DNA of 64,000 bases from Monarcha castaneiventris obscurior (taxonomy: Eukaryota; Chordata; Aves; Passeriformes; Monarchidae). Below the pieces are notes generated by a model. It saw nothing but the letters and a program-made list of their open reading frames with translations, was not told the origin of the DNA and did no database searches. The stretch covers positions 3,534,001 to 3,598,000 of the forward strand of contig JAMPIT010000174.1 in assembly GCA_026261815.1 (NCBI GenBank), given 5' to 3'. Positions 12,475 to 25,430 of this stretch are shown piece after piece. How positions within the stretch are numbered: position 1 is the stretch's first letter; every line of letters begins with the position of its first letter. The position numbers and the translations under genes are program-made.

Positions 12475-12920
12475 AAGACTAGACAAGAGTAAGGGAATAA
12501 AGATAGATATTAATTTGAAGGGCCTTCAAGGTACACCCTGGGGGAGCCAGAGGCTGCCTCCAAAAATGGACCCCAAGATGGACGACAGGTCACGAGTTCT
12601 TCACACTTTTATAGGTTTGGTTCATTTGCATACCACGGTTAATTCTCTAATTAAAGCTCCAGTTCAATGATGTAATTCCCCTCAGCTTGCTCCCTGCTTA
12701 GAGGCTTCAGTTTACACATTTTAGGCCTAGAACAGCCTGGTTGTTCTTGAAGGCAAAGCCTGGAGAGGCTTTGTTATGTCTACCTAGTACGAGAGAGCAG
12801 AAATTACAGGCTACAAGGAACTGCAGAGTTACACTCTAAGCAGTACAGAATTTGAGAATATAAATGTTAAAACCTAAGGCATCTATATCAACTAGAACTT
12901 AGGTTTTGTTAAAATCACAG
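12475..12920 (-). mobile_element. Solo LTR of an avian endogenous retrovirus, minus strand
   Basis: The stretch with ccttcaaggtacaccctggg, then ccaagatggacgacaggtca and the downstream U3-like sequence matches a songbird endogenous retrovirus LTR I recognise from memory. Read on the minus strand it has an octamer-type ATGCAAAT (12624-12631), then a TATA box CCTATAAAAG (12606-12615), then a GC-richer transcribed leader. That order sets the orientation. No internal retroviral region adjoins it, so it is a solo LTR left by recombination. I could not find a convincing TG...CA boundary with matching target duplications, so both edges are approximate to about 50 bases. Confidence 0.75.
12606..12615 (-). 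promoter_or_regulatory. TATA box of the minus-strand LTR
   Basis: CCTATAAAAG on the minus strand, with an octamer-like ATGCAAAT 8 bases upstream at 12624-12631. This is the expected promoter order of a retroviral U3. Whether it is still active cannot be told from sequence. Confidence 0.65.
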
Positions 12921-15900
12921 AAAAAAACTTGCATGAAATTGTTTTTTGACAGAATCTGCATGCAAACCTGTGGATCTTGTAATGACCCAAAATTTTAACA
13001 TGTCTAATTGGTCACTTCCAGATGAAGCTATATACAGGAATATACTATTGATAAGTGCATTAACCTTTCTTCTTCAGAGCAGTAGTTCCATCTGCTTAAG
13101 AATCTATTAAACACAAGAAGGCAAAGCATTTACATAACTCTTTTAGGCCCACATATCATTCAGGTATGACAGTTAAGAATATTTTAGTCATGGCAATACA
13201 ATTGTAATCCACAGTCCTCTTTCTCCTTCCCTTCTTTTTCCTTCTTACACAGACTGTAACCATGATCATATTTGTTTACTAATAATTTCTTTATTCATGT
13301 AGATTCATATTCCCATTTAATGCAGAGGCAAAAAGCATCTTAAATGTAGCATGAGAAAGAATTCAAATACAGAAAGAGTTTGAGTAGAAAGTGAGGTGAA
13401 AAGAAGCACTTTTATGAATAGTTAATTAATTAATTGATGCAATTCCAGATAGGAAAGGATGCATAACGAATATTTATGACTGTGGGTTCTGAATTAAATC
13501 TATTTAAATCTCTTTCCCAGAGGAGCTAAAATATTTGAACCAAACTTGGTAATTTTTACAATGGGGTTTTGTTTTGGGTTGTTTTTGGGGTGGTTTTTGT
13601 TGGTTCTTATTTCCTACTACCTTTCTGTGCAATATATATTTGGTTTATCTCTCTTCATTTTTCTTGAAATTTTGCTGAAATGAAAAGCAAAAATAAACCC
13701 TAAACAACCTTGAACTGAAAAATAGAAAGACAAGGCCATAAAGAAATAAAGTAAGTATTTTCTTTGTGTATAACAGATCATGTCTCTTGACCATCTTACT
13801 TCTTGGATCGGAAGAGATGAGCCTTAAAAATCATATGTGTGTTTAAATGGTGATTTGGGATATAGGAACACCTTCATGTAGTCCCTCATATAGCAGTTAA
13901 ATGAGGAATTTAAATCATAATTGTTATTTTGATATAATGGTGACTGAAGTTAGGTAAACTATGGCATACTAGCAGTATTTAGGAAAAATATTCCCATTCA
14001 GAGTAAGATCATGTTTTAAGCTTTGTTTAGGTTTGTTTTAGCATAGCAATCAGCAATTAATTGTTAATAAAATTGAATGCAAAGGGAACATTGGCATAAT
14101 TTCAAGGGTTTCAATATTTATTGAAAAATTGATAATTATTTTGAGTGCAAACCTACTTTTAAAAAAATTGTACTCCTAAAATGTATATGTTGTTGATTTT
14201 ATATGTTTAAGATTTTTATGCCTTCTGAAAGCAAAAACATGTCAAACAAGTATATATTTGGTATATATTTGCCAAAAATACTTCATGCACTTTCCTTTGT
14301 GATTCTTGAACAGTAGAGCAACATCCTTCAAAAATAAACAGAAGGGTGTAATTTCTTAACTTAAGAGTAAGAAATATTTTATTAATGTTATGGAGAATCA
14401 ACAGGTAAATATCTACATCAATTTGTAGGTATTTCTGACTGATATTTGACTAAAAATGAGGATTTCCACTGTAACCTTTAACACACTCTGAGGGATAAGC
14501 ATCACCTACTTATATTAAAACACAATAAAATACAAGTAGTCTTGTATTTCAGTTTGGCCTTCAACACAAAATCTTGATGTAGTTTTGCTTAGTTCATTGC
14601 TATCTTTGCTGTCTCCAAGTGCAAAATTGGCATCTTCCTACACATCAGGTGAATTTAACTTCTAGATATGCTGATCTCTTTTCGCTTGAAAAACAGTGTG
14701 GAAAACCCTCCACAGGATAGCTGGTCACCAAGCTGGGCAATACTTAAAGTGAAGCTATTCCCTTCCTTCCCTTTCAAGAGCTTTTATATATATATTTCCA
14801 TAGTTATTCTTCATTCTTCCCTCAAAATGTTAATTAAGGAATCTAATAAATAGTAATGATTATCTGTTGTATGGCTGCATCATCAAAGTCCATAAAATAA
14901 GGACTATCATCAGATTCAAAATTTGAAAGGCGCTTTGAAGATAAAAAGTCCTCTAGAAGTGCTTAGCTTTTGAAATATGTCAGAGGTAAAGTGTTTTACA
15001 AATTATTGAATAAGCCATAGGACTGAGACAGACCCCTGTCATTTTATATGTCTATTTTATCCCTGTTATACACATATCTGGAATTTAGTGCTATCTCTCT
15101 GAATGTTCACTCAGGTTTCAGTAATTTCACAAGTTTCATAGGCACCAAAAAGTGTCTCCCTCTTCATTTGACAGCTGAACTGGCAGATAGGTCAACTCAT
15201 ATCTGAGCCTAAGTAGAGCTTTAAAACTAGCCCAGTTAAAGTGTGAATGGGGACATGCTGACAACAGCCAAGTTTTCCCCAAAACACAACTGCCACCAAG
15301 ACTGGCAGTAGGGCTCATTTCTTCCTTCTTCTTAGTCAGCAACCCTGGCAAAAATACACAGGGAAGCAGAAAGAGAACTGATCTGAGTGTTCTCCCCTGG
15401 CTATAATTTGCACCATTTTTGGAATTGCCTGGTCTGAACACTAAAATGTTAAAACTTCTGCTGCCTGTAGAAAAATTCCTTAAGTCTTGAAAAAGAAAGA
15501 ATCTTCTTCCCTTCTAAGGATGTGCATTAACTGGGATATTGCCTGCAGTGAATTTAACAATTCTTTTTACATTGTCAACACTGATAAAGCACCTAGTTTA
15601 TAGTTTGACTGCAGCAAGTGTATGCTTAGTCATCTGGCTACAACAATCTCTCCCTCATTTTGTCAACACGAGAAAGAGGAGCCTGACCTGAGCATGTAAG
15701 TTCAGGACAAATGTTCACAAATTCTCTGAGATTATTGAGAAAAAATAGGTATCCAGCTGTTTCTGTAACAAAGACTTGGCCTTCCATATGGGCAATCTTA
15801 AATAACCTGTGCAGAATGAATGCTCTTTGATGAAGTCTTCAGTTGTGTAGCACCTAATAATCAACACTTGATTTACTGGATGCTTTGTGTTCCTTAGGAG

Positions 15901-18900
15901 AGGTGGTGTCTTCAGTAGTGCTGAAATCCCATTATGGGCTTAGCTCTTTGCACTGCTATAACCATTTGCTTTAAAATGGACTTAATTTGGGATTACAAAA
16001 ACTGTCAACCACATTCCATAATTATTCTTAACAGAGATAAGGATGTACATTATGACACTATGCTGAAGATGGGACATTTGTTAATAATGACTTTCAGTGT
16101 ACTTTGTGTTTTGAAACTATCTCAAAAATATGCTTAATTTGGTGGTGTTACCTTGAATCTAAGATGCAGGTGTGTTCATCACCCTGTGATCAGAATTAAG
16201 TTCTTTTTCTATAGCAGAAGGCCAGAAATTTGAACTTCATGCTTTAAGCTGCTTCTACTAAGAAAAGCAACATATTGCATCCTTCCTTGGATAACAGTAT
16301 CAAAGAAAGTGTTCCTTAGAAATGCTTCTGTGATTGGCACTAGCAAGGCTTTGATACATATTATTTACACAAAAAAAAAACCTATTATGCTTCACTTAGT
16401 TCCTTTGATGTCCTTGAAAGAGATTGCACATAATTCCTCATGTAGAAAATGTGCACAGCACGTTATAATGAACAGGAACAGTTTCCTTTACACACAGTGG
16501 AGTGTTTCATGTGCAGTCACTAAGATTTATGCTGGCTGTTGAGAGACTGCAGCATGATGGTAACTTTGTGGTTATGAATGAAAGCAAACTGCTGCTTAGG
16601 CTATTGGGCTTCACGTCTTCTGGCTCTGCATATGACCCTTTATGGCAAGTATGGTAATAGATAATTAAAGATTGGACAAGTACGATGGTGGAGTATGGTA
16701 TTTAATCTCTGTTTTTTAATGCACACTTGTTTGTTTCTTCACCATAAGATAATTAGCCAATTTGAATTGGTAAATCCAAAAACATCTCTCAAAATTCTCC
16801 TTGATCACTGATAACAAATAGGACAGTTCATAGATTGACAAGGTTTGTTTGTTTGGTTTAATATCTCTCATCTGCATATGTGTGACCAAAGAAGAATAAG
16901 CATATTCTTACTCTTATAACAGAAAATTTTCTGCCTTGGCATTACCAAATGTCAGCATCTCTCTGCATATCCTGTTACTGTGTTGTCTGATTTATACATA
17001 CATACTAATGATTCACTAAACTGTTTTCCATACAAAGTTGTAGACGTGGTTCACGTGACTTTAAATACTGTGTTATGTTATCACTATTTGAAAAGCTGGT
17101 AAACAGCTAGCTATGCAGAAAACAGCTGTCTTTGGGGAATTAAAATTAGTGTTTTGAATTCCAGCAATTTCCCACTTGCCTTTCCTTTTGAAAAATCTCC
17201 AGAAAAGGGCATATCAATACTTAAAAACAGAGAAACAATACAAGAAAGTTGGGGTATTGCTTAGGATAGTTGCCTGAAAATAAATAAACAAATAATGGAA
17301 AACTATGCTGCATGAAAGTATGATGGAAGTACAGAGGGATTATGAAAAGCTGAAAAATATATATACTGAAAAACATATCACAAAGAATTTTCTCACTAAG
17401 TGCTAGAGAATTTCATCATAATTGGAAGCAAGCCTTTTTTATCTTCCACTCTATTTGGGAAAAGCTGTATCAAGCATTTTGCTTAGACTATGTTTTGGTT
17501 TTGCTTTAATAACCCAAACAGTGCTGACTTCACGAGATATATCCTTAAGACATTTTCTGCTGTAGAGGCTTGAGATTACTATGATGGATTGTGATTTACT
17601 GTACACTAAGTGGGGCCTCACTAGTGCTGCTATATTCTCACAGAGGTTAAATGCTATTCAGTATGGAATACTGTCAAAAATGTTCTCTTTTGTGACAAGA
17701 AAACAACACAAAAAATATAGGAGCACCCACACACTCATGCTCCCTGTGTCCAGTCTACTTTCTACTAGGCATCAAATGATGGAGAGAGCATTTTGGAAGT
17801 GAATTCCCTGGTGCTGGGTAACAATGTACCGGTGCAACTTCAATTATTTTAACACATTTCTTTATTCTGTCAGAAGTATAGAAAATAAAAAAAATTATGC
17901 TATTAATTCTATGATTTCAATTTACCACATTTGGGCTACTCCTGATTACCAGTGTAGTACTTGCTGTTCAGTTTTTAATTTAATTTCAGAAGAATCCCAC
18001 ACCATGAATAGAGAGACATTAGTTCTTCTGTATCTATTCAATGCTTCAATAGAATGTTTTAGAATATTACTTTATTTAATTTATAAATATTAAATTATTT
18101 TCTATATTTTCTTAAATATAAGTATTTATTTTATTGTTGCAAGAGTAAACAAATCAATTTCAGTACAAAACTTAAGCAGAGAGACTGAAAAACAAAAGTG
18201 TAATTCAAATTAATTTTTAGATAAAACCCTGGCTGTATTTAGAAAAAAAAAATGTTGCTAGCACAGTTGTCACAACAACTTGAACCTGAATGGCTTCTGC
18301 ATGACTCATGTCATCAAGTGATTCACTTGTGTATTAGTTTTAAAAATTCTGTCTGACACTTTTGACATATCATATCCTTTGAGTTTTCCCCTCTTATTCA
18401 GAAATCAAGGCAAAAAGTTCACTTCATAAAATATTAATAGGTGCAAGTATTGTCTCTGACCTTACTTGATCAAAGCGATTAGTGTCAAAGTTTAATTGCA
18501 TTTCATGTGTCTCAGTGACATCTCTAAATCTTTCATGGAGTCAATAAATTATTAGCATCACAAGAAAATCTCAGCCAGCCATAATGTAAAGTAGGAAAAT
18601 TCTGTAAATTGACACTTGAGACTTAAATGAAAATTTATTTTATTTAATCTTAGCATTTTTCTTCAGTTCTTACTAAAGATCAAAGATCAAATTCTGAATA
18701 ATTCTGTGAGAAATAGAATATTTGGGGTATTTTTGTCACTAGAATTAGAAAAAGAATATACCTTAATTTGAATATATACTAGGATAATGTTAAGATCCCA
18801 AAGATTGTTTGCTTCTCTGGAATTTGTTGCAAGACTAGTGCAGACCTTGTGGTTTATAGCCAGAAATCAGTTACTGGTCCTTGTACTGAGCAGGCATGCT

Positions 18901-19550
18901 GAAATTCAGCACAGTTCTTTCTCTTAATTTTCTGTCTTCCAGTAGTTGGTTTCCTTCTCTAATAATCCTACTACCAGTATTAGTAGTATTCTGCTCTCCC
19001 GTCTAACACACTTTTGGATTTGACATAGTGGTCAACTATGCCTGTCATCCTCAGCCAGCAGTGGCAAGTAGTTGCCATTAGAGTCCCAAAGCCTTTGTTG
19101 GGAAGAGTATAACACAGTGATTGAATTCCTTTCTCCTCAGTACATTTGAATTCTTTTTATATCTTTCTTCCTCTAAGTTCCTGCCTTCTGTCTGCTCCCA
19201 GATGAGTGTGATCATGGGCCATTTCACAGCCTCCCCAGCCCCAAATCTTCCCCCAGGGCAGTGACCGCCTGGATTTGCCAGACTCTTCCCACGCAGACAT
19301 TGGCAAAACACAGGCTCAGGCAGGGGAGGCAACACGCCCTTGCCCCCAAAGCAGAAGGTGAAACCAGGCCAGCCCTGAGACTGGAGCTCTCAGCTCAGGG
19401 CAGAACCTGTGGCCTTTTACTAAGAATGGCAAAAAATCATATTCCCTGCACTACAGCACTGCAAGTGGAACTGCTTTCATGGAAAAAAAATATCTGATAT
19501 GCTTCAAAAAGATTGCTAGTGGGTCTAGTCTGCTCAGTCTGGAAGAATAA
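12921..19550. other. AT-rich noncoding stretch, nothing recognised
   Basis: Unique-looking sequence. A short TA run sits near 14786-14796. Frames such as 15136-15441 (-), 15934-16137 (+) and 17824-18093 (+) have no recognisable domain or composition break from their surroundings. A somewhat GC-richer island at about 19180-19430 contains overlapping frames on both strands but nothing I can identify. Confidence 0.5.
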
Positions 19551-19559
19551 TATTACTTC

Positions 19560-20340
19560 CTCACAAGAAGAATCTTTTGTCATAGTCTGTTCATGCTGAA
19601 GAATTAAAAGAAATTACTCTGGCAAACAGTTTGTCTTTTGGCCATCTCTTCAGCCTGAACTGTGCCTCCATTGGATCAATGACAATAATTTTTGACCTGA
19701 AGAAACCATTCAGAGAAGGATTCCACTATCAGCTTTTCAGATGGAAGTACAAATACTTCAACATTTACCTCAGCAGACAGCTCATCATGCCAGTTTTTCT
19801 GTCTTGCAAAGAGCTGTGCAAGCAAAGGGATAATCTCTGCCATCATCAGGATGTGGCCGGCTATGTCAGCTCCTCTTTCTCTAGAATACACTTGTGATCC
19901 ACGTCAATCTCCACCTTATACCTACAGGCATCATTAAGAATTTCAACAGCAAGCACGTCATGTGCATAGATTTGTTGATGTCAATGTTCTTGAATAGTAA
20001 ATGATAAGCACTTCATTCCCATCTGGTTATGTCTAGCAGGATTTATTCCAATGCCATAGACTGGAACACCACACATGACAATCAGCAATGTCTGTTTGTC
20101 ACAGCAGATGAGAAGAATTGGATGTCAGTCACTTGCTCACGTTTTTGAAATGCACTTTCTGCCAGAAAGTCCATCACCACTGATCTATCTTTTCAAAGAA
20201 GCAGAGAGGGGGTTTGGTGATCATTGATTTTTGTGGCAGAGAGATGTAGCAGAAGTTCAAAGAATATCTAGAGATCTTGCTTACATTTTGACTGAAAGTA
20301 AATTGCCTTCATGGTGTCCTGTGAAACATATATGTATCTG
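19560..20340 (-). pseudogene. Broken protein-like sequence, unidentified (left part)
   Basis: Read on the minus strand, several stretches look like real protein but sit in different frames. One is an open segment at 19676-19891 including GHILMMAEIIPLLAQLF and NVEVFVLPSEKLIVESFSEW. Another, at 19891-19938 in a second frame, reads LNDACRYKVEIDVDHK. A third, near 20010-20065, reads YGIGINPARHNQMGMKC. The composition is balanced and helix-like, unlike the low-complexity chance frames elsewhere. Frameshifts (one near 19885) and stops break the series, and no splice-like gaps separate the pieces. I read this as a decayed processed gene copy or the remains of an unknown element. I do not recognise the parent protein. 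Chance cannot be excluded. Confidence 0.35.
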
Positions 20341-20384
20341 TTTAGCATCTCCTATAACTGCAGTACTTTAAAAAGTGTTTATCC

Positions 20385-20763
20385 CCTAGTCTACCCTCTG
20401 CTTTCACTGTTGGTGGACCTCCATGGGATGGAGGGAGACAGCCTCTATCACTATGGTCTTCTGCCATAGGCTGCTCTGATGCCTGGAGCACCTCCTCACA
20501 CTTTTTCACTGATCCGGACTGTTTCATATTTTTCGTATTCCACTGTTTCACCATGCCACTGCAGTGTTCTTCACCCTTTCTTAAATGTGTTATCACAGAG
20601 ATGCCACCAGCAAAACTGATGGGCTGAGCTGCGTAGTGGTGGGTCCATTCTGGAGCTGGTTGGAACTGTCACTATCTGACATGTGGAGAGACTGGTGTCT
20701 TCTCACAGAAGCCACCTATGTATCCCCCCTACTACCAAAACCTTGCCACATAAACTCAATACA
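20385..20763 (-). mobile_element. Partial ERVL-type LTR, 5' portion, minus strand
   Basis: On the minus strand this begins TGTATTGAGTTTATGTGGCA (right edge 20763, ending ACA on the plus strand). It continues through the same landmarks as the LTR at 45065-46412: the ttctgtgagaag-like segment, a decayed gctgagccaat, gataacacattt, then ggaggtgctccagg and catggaggtcca. It stops near 20385, about a third of the way into the LTR, so the 3' part is missing. The frames at 20342-20770 are by-products of this repeat. It lies inside a run of protein-like minus-strand sequence that appears to resume on its right side. Confidence 0.8.
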
Positions 20764-21180
20764 TACCTAGCTATGATTTTGTGAGGTTTTTATTCTTGTT
20801 CAGCAGCTGTGACAAGGTTTCACACATTACCTCCTACATTGGATGAAGCTCCATGATCTCCTCTGTTTATTCTGAAACTTCAGCAGATGATTGCCATTCT
20901 TGTGACCAGAAATTGCAGTTTTGGCTGTCTGACAGAATTCATAGTGCTGAAGCTCATCAAGTGAATAGAATTCCTTGTGCTAACTGACCATGTGAACAAT
21001 CACACATGGGTGGGACCACCTGATTTTCTCTGGCTGCTACCAGGAGAGGGAGAAGACATGATATCAATCCTTTCTTCATCAAGAAGAAACAACCTCCTCT
21101 GAGCAATTCATACTGCACAAAATGAGTGCAGTAACCATGTGTCCTTGAGAAAATATAGCACGCACTCTCACAGGACATAA
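20764..21180 (-). pseudogene. Broken protein-like sequence, unidentified (right part)
   Basis: On the minus strand to the right of the LTR there is more protein-like reading in shifting frames. Examples are ELQHYEFCQTAKTAISGHKN at about 20897-20956, continuing into LLKFQNKQRRSWSFIQ toward 20850, and KKGLISCLLPLLVAARENQV within the open segment 20957-21178. The pieces run in the same direction as the left part, consistent with one ancestral coding tract split by the LTR insertion. The parent is not recognised, and the link between left and right parts is inference. Confidence 0.3.
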
Positions 21181-21189
21181 AGCAGAGAC

Positions 21190-22238
21190 TGGAGTTCTAC
21201 CATTAAAGAAGTACAAAAAGATAGTTATAGGCATGCACTGCAAAACTGATGGCTTTCCTCCTCTCCTACATATCTTCTCAATATACAGTTCATTTAAATA
21301 TAGCTACTGTAGCCTATACAAAATAGTGTCTTCCAGCACCATGTTTATCTGGTAGAAGAAATTTCTATTGCTAAAACAATCCTGCTAGAATGTAAAAGTT
21401 TTACAGCTTTGTGGTTCTTTGTTGATTTTGGGTATTTGTGCCAGTCATGTGAAAACTGTTTTCCTTATTTAACAATGTGTTTTTTATCAATTAACCTATT
21501 CAAAAAGTAGTGGTGAAGAGACTTCAGAAATTCTGTACATCATTTCTTTTTAACTGAAAGATTTTGACTGGTTCTCCTAGACTCATGCCTGATGGATTGT
21601 ACAAACATTTGAAACAGGGAACCAAGTAGATATTTTTTTATTCATACAACCATGAATACTGGTTTCATGTGTTAGAAATACCAACTATGTGGTGTGTTTA
21701 AAACCTATTCCAGTATTTCAGCTTCTTTTTCATCAGAATATTTTTTTCTTCAAGGAACAGAGTTGTGCATTTTTCACTCTGACAGCTGATATTTCAGAAT
21801 GTTTTCATTCTTTTGAAGAAACAGTTTGAGAAAATAGATATGCAGAAATATATATGACTAAAACAGAATTACAACAAAACAAAATTAAAATTTGAAATGT
21901 GAAACATTATTTATTTTCAGAGAAGCCTAGAGTATTCACAGCACCATTTTAAGTGACTATTTCTTCCGTGGTTCATGTCATGTATAATTCAGCAATGCTA
22001 AAAGCATTTCTGTATATTTGTAAGCAATTATAAACAGTAGTCAATGCACCAAAAAATGCTAAAGTGAATTACTTGCATATGATTCTCTATGGGCTAAAGC
22101 AAAACCAATGCAAACAGAAACCATTCAGGGCTTGCAAAACTGATGTGACCACAAAATCTAAAACGTGTTATATGGCTACATTTTAAAAATGCATAATTTG
22201 TATAGCATATGGGTTCAATGTTTGATTCCTGTTTCTCC
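21190..22238. other. AT-rich noncoding stretch, nothing recognised
   Basis: Unique-looking AT-rich sequence with no gene, RNA or named repeat. Confidence 0.55.
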
Positions 22239-22268
22239 AGAAATACTAGATTTCTCTCTAGTATTTCT
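22239..22268. repeat. Perfect hairpin, 12-bp arms and 6-base loop
   Basis: agaaatactaga (22239-22250) is followed after tttctc by its exact reverse complement tctagtatttct (22257-22268). The arms are not simple repeats. The fold is pre-miRNA-like in shape, but its stem is far shorter than the usual 25-30 bp of a precursor, so no RNA gene is claimed. Confidence 0.88.
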
Positions 22269-23040
22269 ATCAGCTCAGAACAGAATGCCCATAATCCATC
22301 TAGTATCACAAGAATAAAATATAGTTAGCCTTGAGAATATTTTTTTCCAATTATGTGTTATTTACATAAAAGTCATTCTGAAAATAGACAGTTTAACAGT
22401 TGCTCAAATACCCTAAAGGCTGCCCTTCCCAATCTTCCCTCATACCAAGGCCTACACCTGCAATGAATAAAAATGCTTCCAGCTATAATAATTGTACATA
22501 AATTGAATCTAATATCTTGAAAAACAACTCAAATTTCTTTCCTAAGTTTTTGTTAGCTTTAAGTACACTTGAGACATATTTGTATGAGCTTGTGTTCAAG
22601 GAACTTAAAGACAATTAGACAGATATAGGACTGGGAAGTTAACACAAGAATGGTACTTGTCAGCTGGCTAAAAGTACAATGAGATGTCAGTATTACTAAA
22701 AATACACAGTGCTTGATCTTAGTCTTCATTGTGTGAAGACATATTTGGCCAGACCTCAGTGTTCATCCTGAACCTGAATATTTATAATTTTAAGACTCCA
22801 TGTTATGCTGCATATTGATGGAGAAATATTTAATTTCAGTTCTATCTCTAACTGCATTAAGTGTTTTATCTTGGAATGCAGAGACTGAACTTCTACTTTC
22901 ACTTCTAATAGAGGGAAGGTTTGCCAGCTGTGGAAAGAGTAATTTTCCCTGACTATACATAAGAACAGTAAACAAATAAGCTGGCATAAGTACAAAAAAA
23001 GAGATAGATTCAAGACCGGAGAAAGAAGGAAAAAAAAGAG

Positions 23041-23232
23041 AGGGAAGGAGGGAAGGAGGGAGGGAGGGAGGGAGGAAGGAAGGAAGGAAGGAAGGAAGGA
23101 AGGAAGGAAGGAAGGAAGGAAGGAAGGAAGGAAGGAAGGAAGGAAGGAAGGAGGAAGGAAGGAAGGAAGGAAGGAAGGAAGGAAGGAAGGAAGGAAGGAA
23201 GGAAGGAAGGAAGGAAGGAAGGAAGGAAGGAA
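23041..23232 (+). repeat. (GGAA)n microsatellite with a (GGGA)n head
   Basis: About 190 bases of almost pure tetranucleotide repeat. The left end is GGGA-type; from about 23074 it becomes GGAA units, broken only by a gaggaagg phase slip near 23150. The reading frame of Phe-Leu-Pro-Ser units on the minus strand (23010-23255) is a product of the repeat, not a gene. GGAA is the core ETS-factor recognition word, so such arrays can bind ETS proteins in principle. Length is likely polymorphic and prone to assembly error. Confidence 0.98.
23058..23072 (+). other. Canonical G-quadruplex motif
   Basis: GGGAGGGAGGGAGGG: four G-triplets at 23058-60, 23062-64, 23066-68 and 23070-72 with single-base loops. 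This fits the standard intramolecular G-quadruplex pattern. It forms the left head of the GGAA array. Confidence 0.85.
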
Positions 23233-25430
23233 AAATATATAGTGTTTTTACTCACTACTATTAAGAAAACCTAATAAAGGCTGCATGAAAATGTTATTAG
23301 AAAAAACATAAACTCTTCTAGAAATAGAATCAATTATTAAATGAAGAGTGCTTGGGCAAACCTATGTCCTATGGTATGTGTTTTGTAAGTCCGGTGTTTA
23401 AAAAATGAAGAAAGCAGAGAATTGACTAAAATAACTTGTTATTTCTGTTGGTTGAGAACAGGTCATTTGGAGGGAAATTTGTTGACTTGAAAAACAGACC
23501 AATTAATTTAAAAAGTATTTTAAGCTCTTTAAATAATTTTCTTTTATAAAACTATAGAACTCTTTTCATTTAAATCAGATTATTTTTTTCTTTTGAAAAT
23601 GTTACATATATACAAATATATATATATATGCTTTGCTAATTCATCTTACAAAATATACAATTAGTACATGCAATGTTTCAATTTGGCCGAGTTTATATCT
23701 ATTGTGACAATAATGCCAAAACTTTTACCTAACATCTTCAGTAAATTTGTGAATTTACATCCCTCCCCACACTGTTAAGCATGCATGAAAAAGGGAGGGG
23801 AAGAGAACTACAGAGAAACTACTGGTGAGTGACACACAACGGTGTTAGCCAAAAATTAGCGAAGTGTTTGGTGAAGGCACCTACATGAAAGTGGGCTCAA
23901 AGGAAAGAGTTGGTGTCTGATTGAAGGAAACAGCATGATTCCCATTTTGGTGGAGACAGAAGCTTCCTCTTTGCACTGACATATTCCTGAGCTCAAAGCC
24001 ATGTTTCCCTGCCTTAATTTCTGTATAATGCAGTGTTGTCAGGTCTTTCTATTCCAGACAAGCTTTTTCAACTGCACTCACTTAGATGCAGGCAGAAATA
24101 AAAGTTTGTTTAGCAACAACAGTTAGCTGAGCTATTCTGCTCCCTAAATTCCTGCTCATGTCTCTTGACACTCTGGCAGATGCATTTTTAATTGCTATTT
24201 GGTGACAATAGCATTCAGTGAGAGTTTTATAATTGTCAAAAGGCTTTTTTAAATTTTACAATACCTTTTCTTACCAACTAGTTATAGCTTTGTCAATCAG
24301 TGAAATTAGAGTACAAGTTAATTTACATTTCAGCAAATATGTTAAGACTTTTACAAAAATACCTCTGTAACTCAACCTTAATTTTGTCCAAACTGTTCCA
24401 CACTGGAATATCATCAGTCAGCAGATGCTGTAAAACCAATTGACACACTGCTGAAACGCAAAAAAGGAAATGCACTTTTTGTACCGTATGAGAGATGAAG
24501 TATGGGTGAAAAGCAGGGTTGCACAAATCTCGTCAGTATTGAAGCTAGTACTAGACAAAAGCAGGTGATGTGAGAGGGAGAGAGCACAGAATTCACAGTA
24601 AAGTGATGCCTACGGAGGATGTACATGCTAGAAATTATTTCTGTCTCTGAATCCTAAATGACTTATAGTTGGATTGGGTGTCTGTGTTTCTGTCTGTCTA
24701 TATCCTGCAGACGCCTACATAGTATGAAAATATGAAATAAAATTGGAGGAAAAAGCTAGTATCCATACTTGGGCCACAAAGCTAAAAGGATATAAAAAGA
24801 GGCATGAAAACAAGGAGAAAATTTATATGAGAAAAAGTGAGTCATTAAAATAAATAAAAATAATTTTAAAAGAACAATTACTTACACGGTTAAGATGTCA
24901 AATATAAATTTTAAATCAATGTTTAACAAGAAAAATAAATAAAGCATTTTGTAAGTCATGAAAAGCTCATAAAAAAAGGCTTTTGAAAGAAGAGTAGTGG
25001 AAATGATGAAAGGAATGAATAGACTTACTTATTAGAAAAGATTAAAAGCATAAATGCAAATAGTTTAGTGAAGTAATTAGGTTAGGGAAGAAAGGAGGAC
25101 ATAATAAACTACAAACATCTGAAGGCAGTAAACACAGAGGAAGGAGAGGAATAATTTAGCCTGATACAAGAGACCGTAATTAGAAGTAAAGGAATTAAAG
25201 TTAAAAGGGGAAAAAATACACTGAGCAGAAGAGAAAAGCACTTGCCTACTAGATGAAAAAAGATTGAAGCGGTGAGGATCCATGTCTAAGTGGAAGTAAA
25301 TAAAAGGACTGGAAAGTTTAACTAAACAAAACGATAACAAAAAGGTAGAAAACAAGTTCTAAAGGGCTGCATGAAAGTGATTACAAAATTTTCATTCCAG
25401 GACATTTCTTACCTTCTAAAAAATCATACT
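23233..25430. other. AT-rich noncoding stretch, partly purine-rich
   Basis: No gene or dispersed repeat recognised. A TA-rich run sits near 23605-23630. From about 24760 to 25370 the plus strand is strongly purine-biased, which yields long but meaningless pyrimidine-coded frames on the minus strand, for example 25077-25355. Confidence 0.5.

Noticed and set aside
23010..23255. Minus-strand frame of repeated Phe-Leu-Pro-Ser units
   Set aside because: A direct translation of the GGAA microsatellite; tetranucleotide repeats cycle through the same four codons in any frame without stops.
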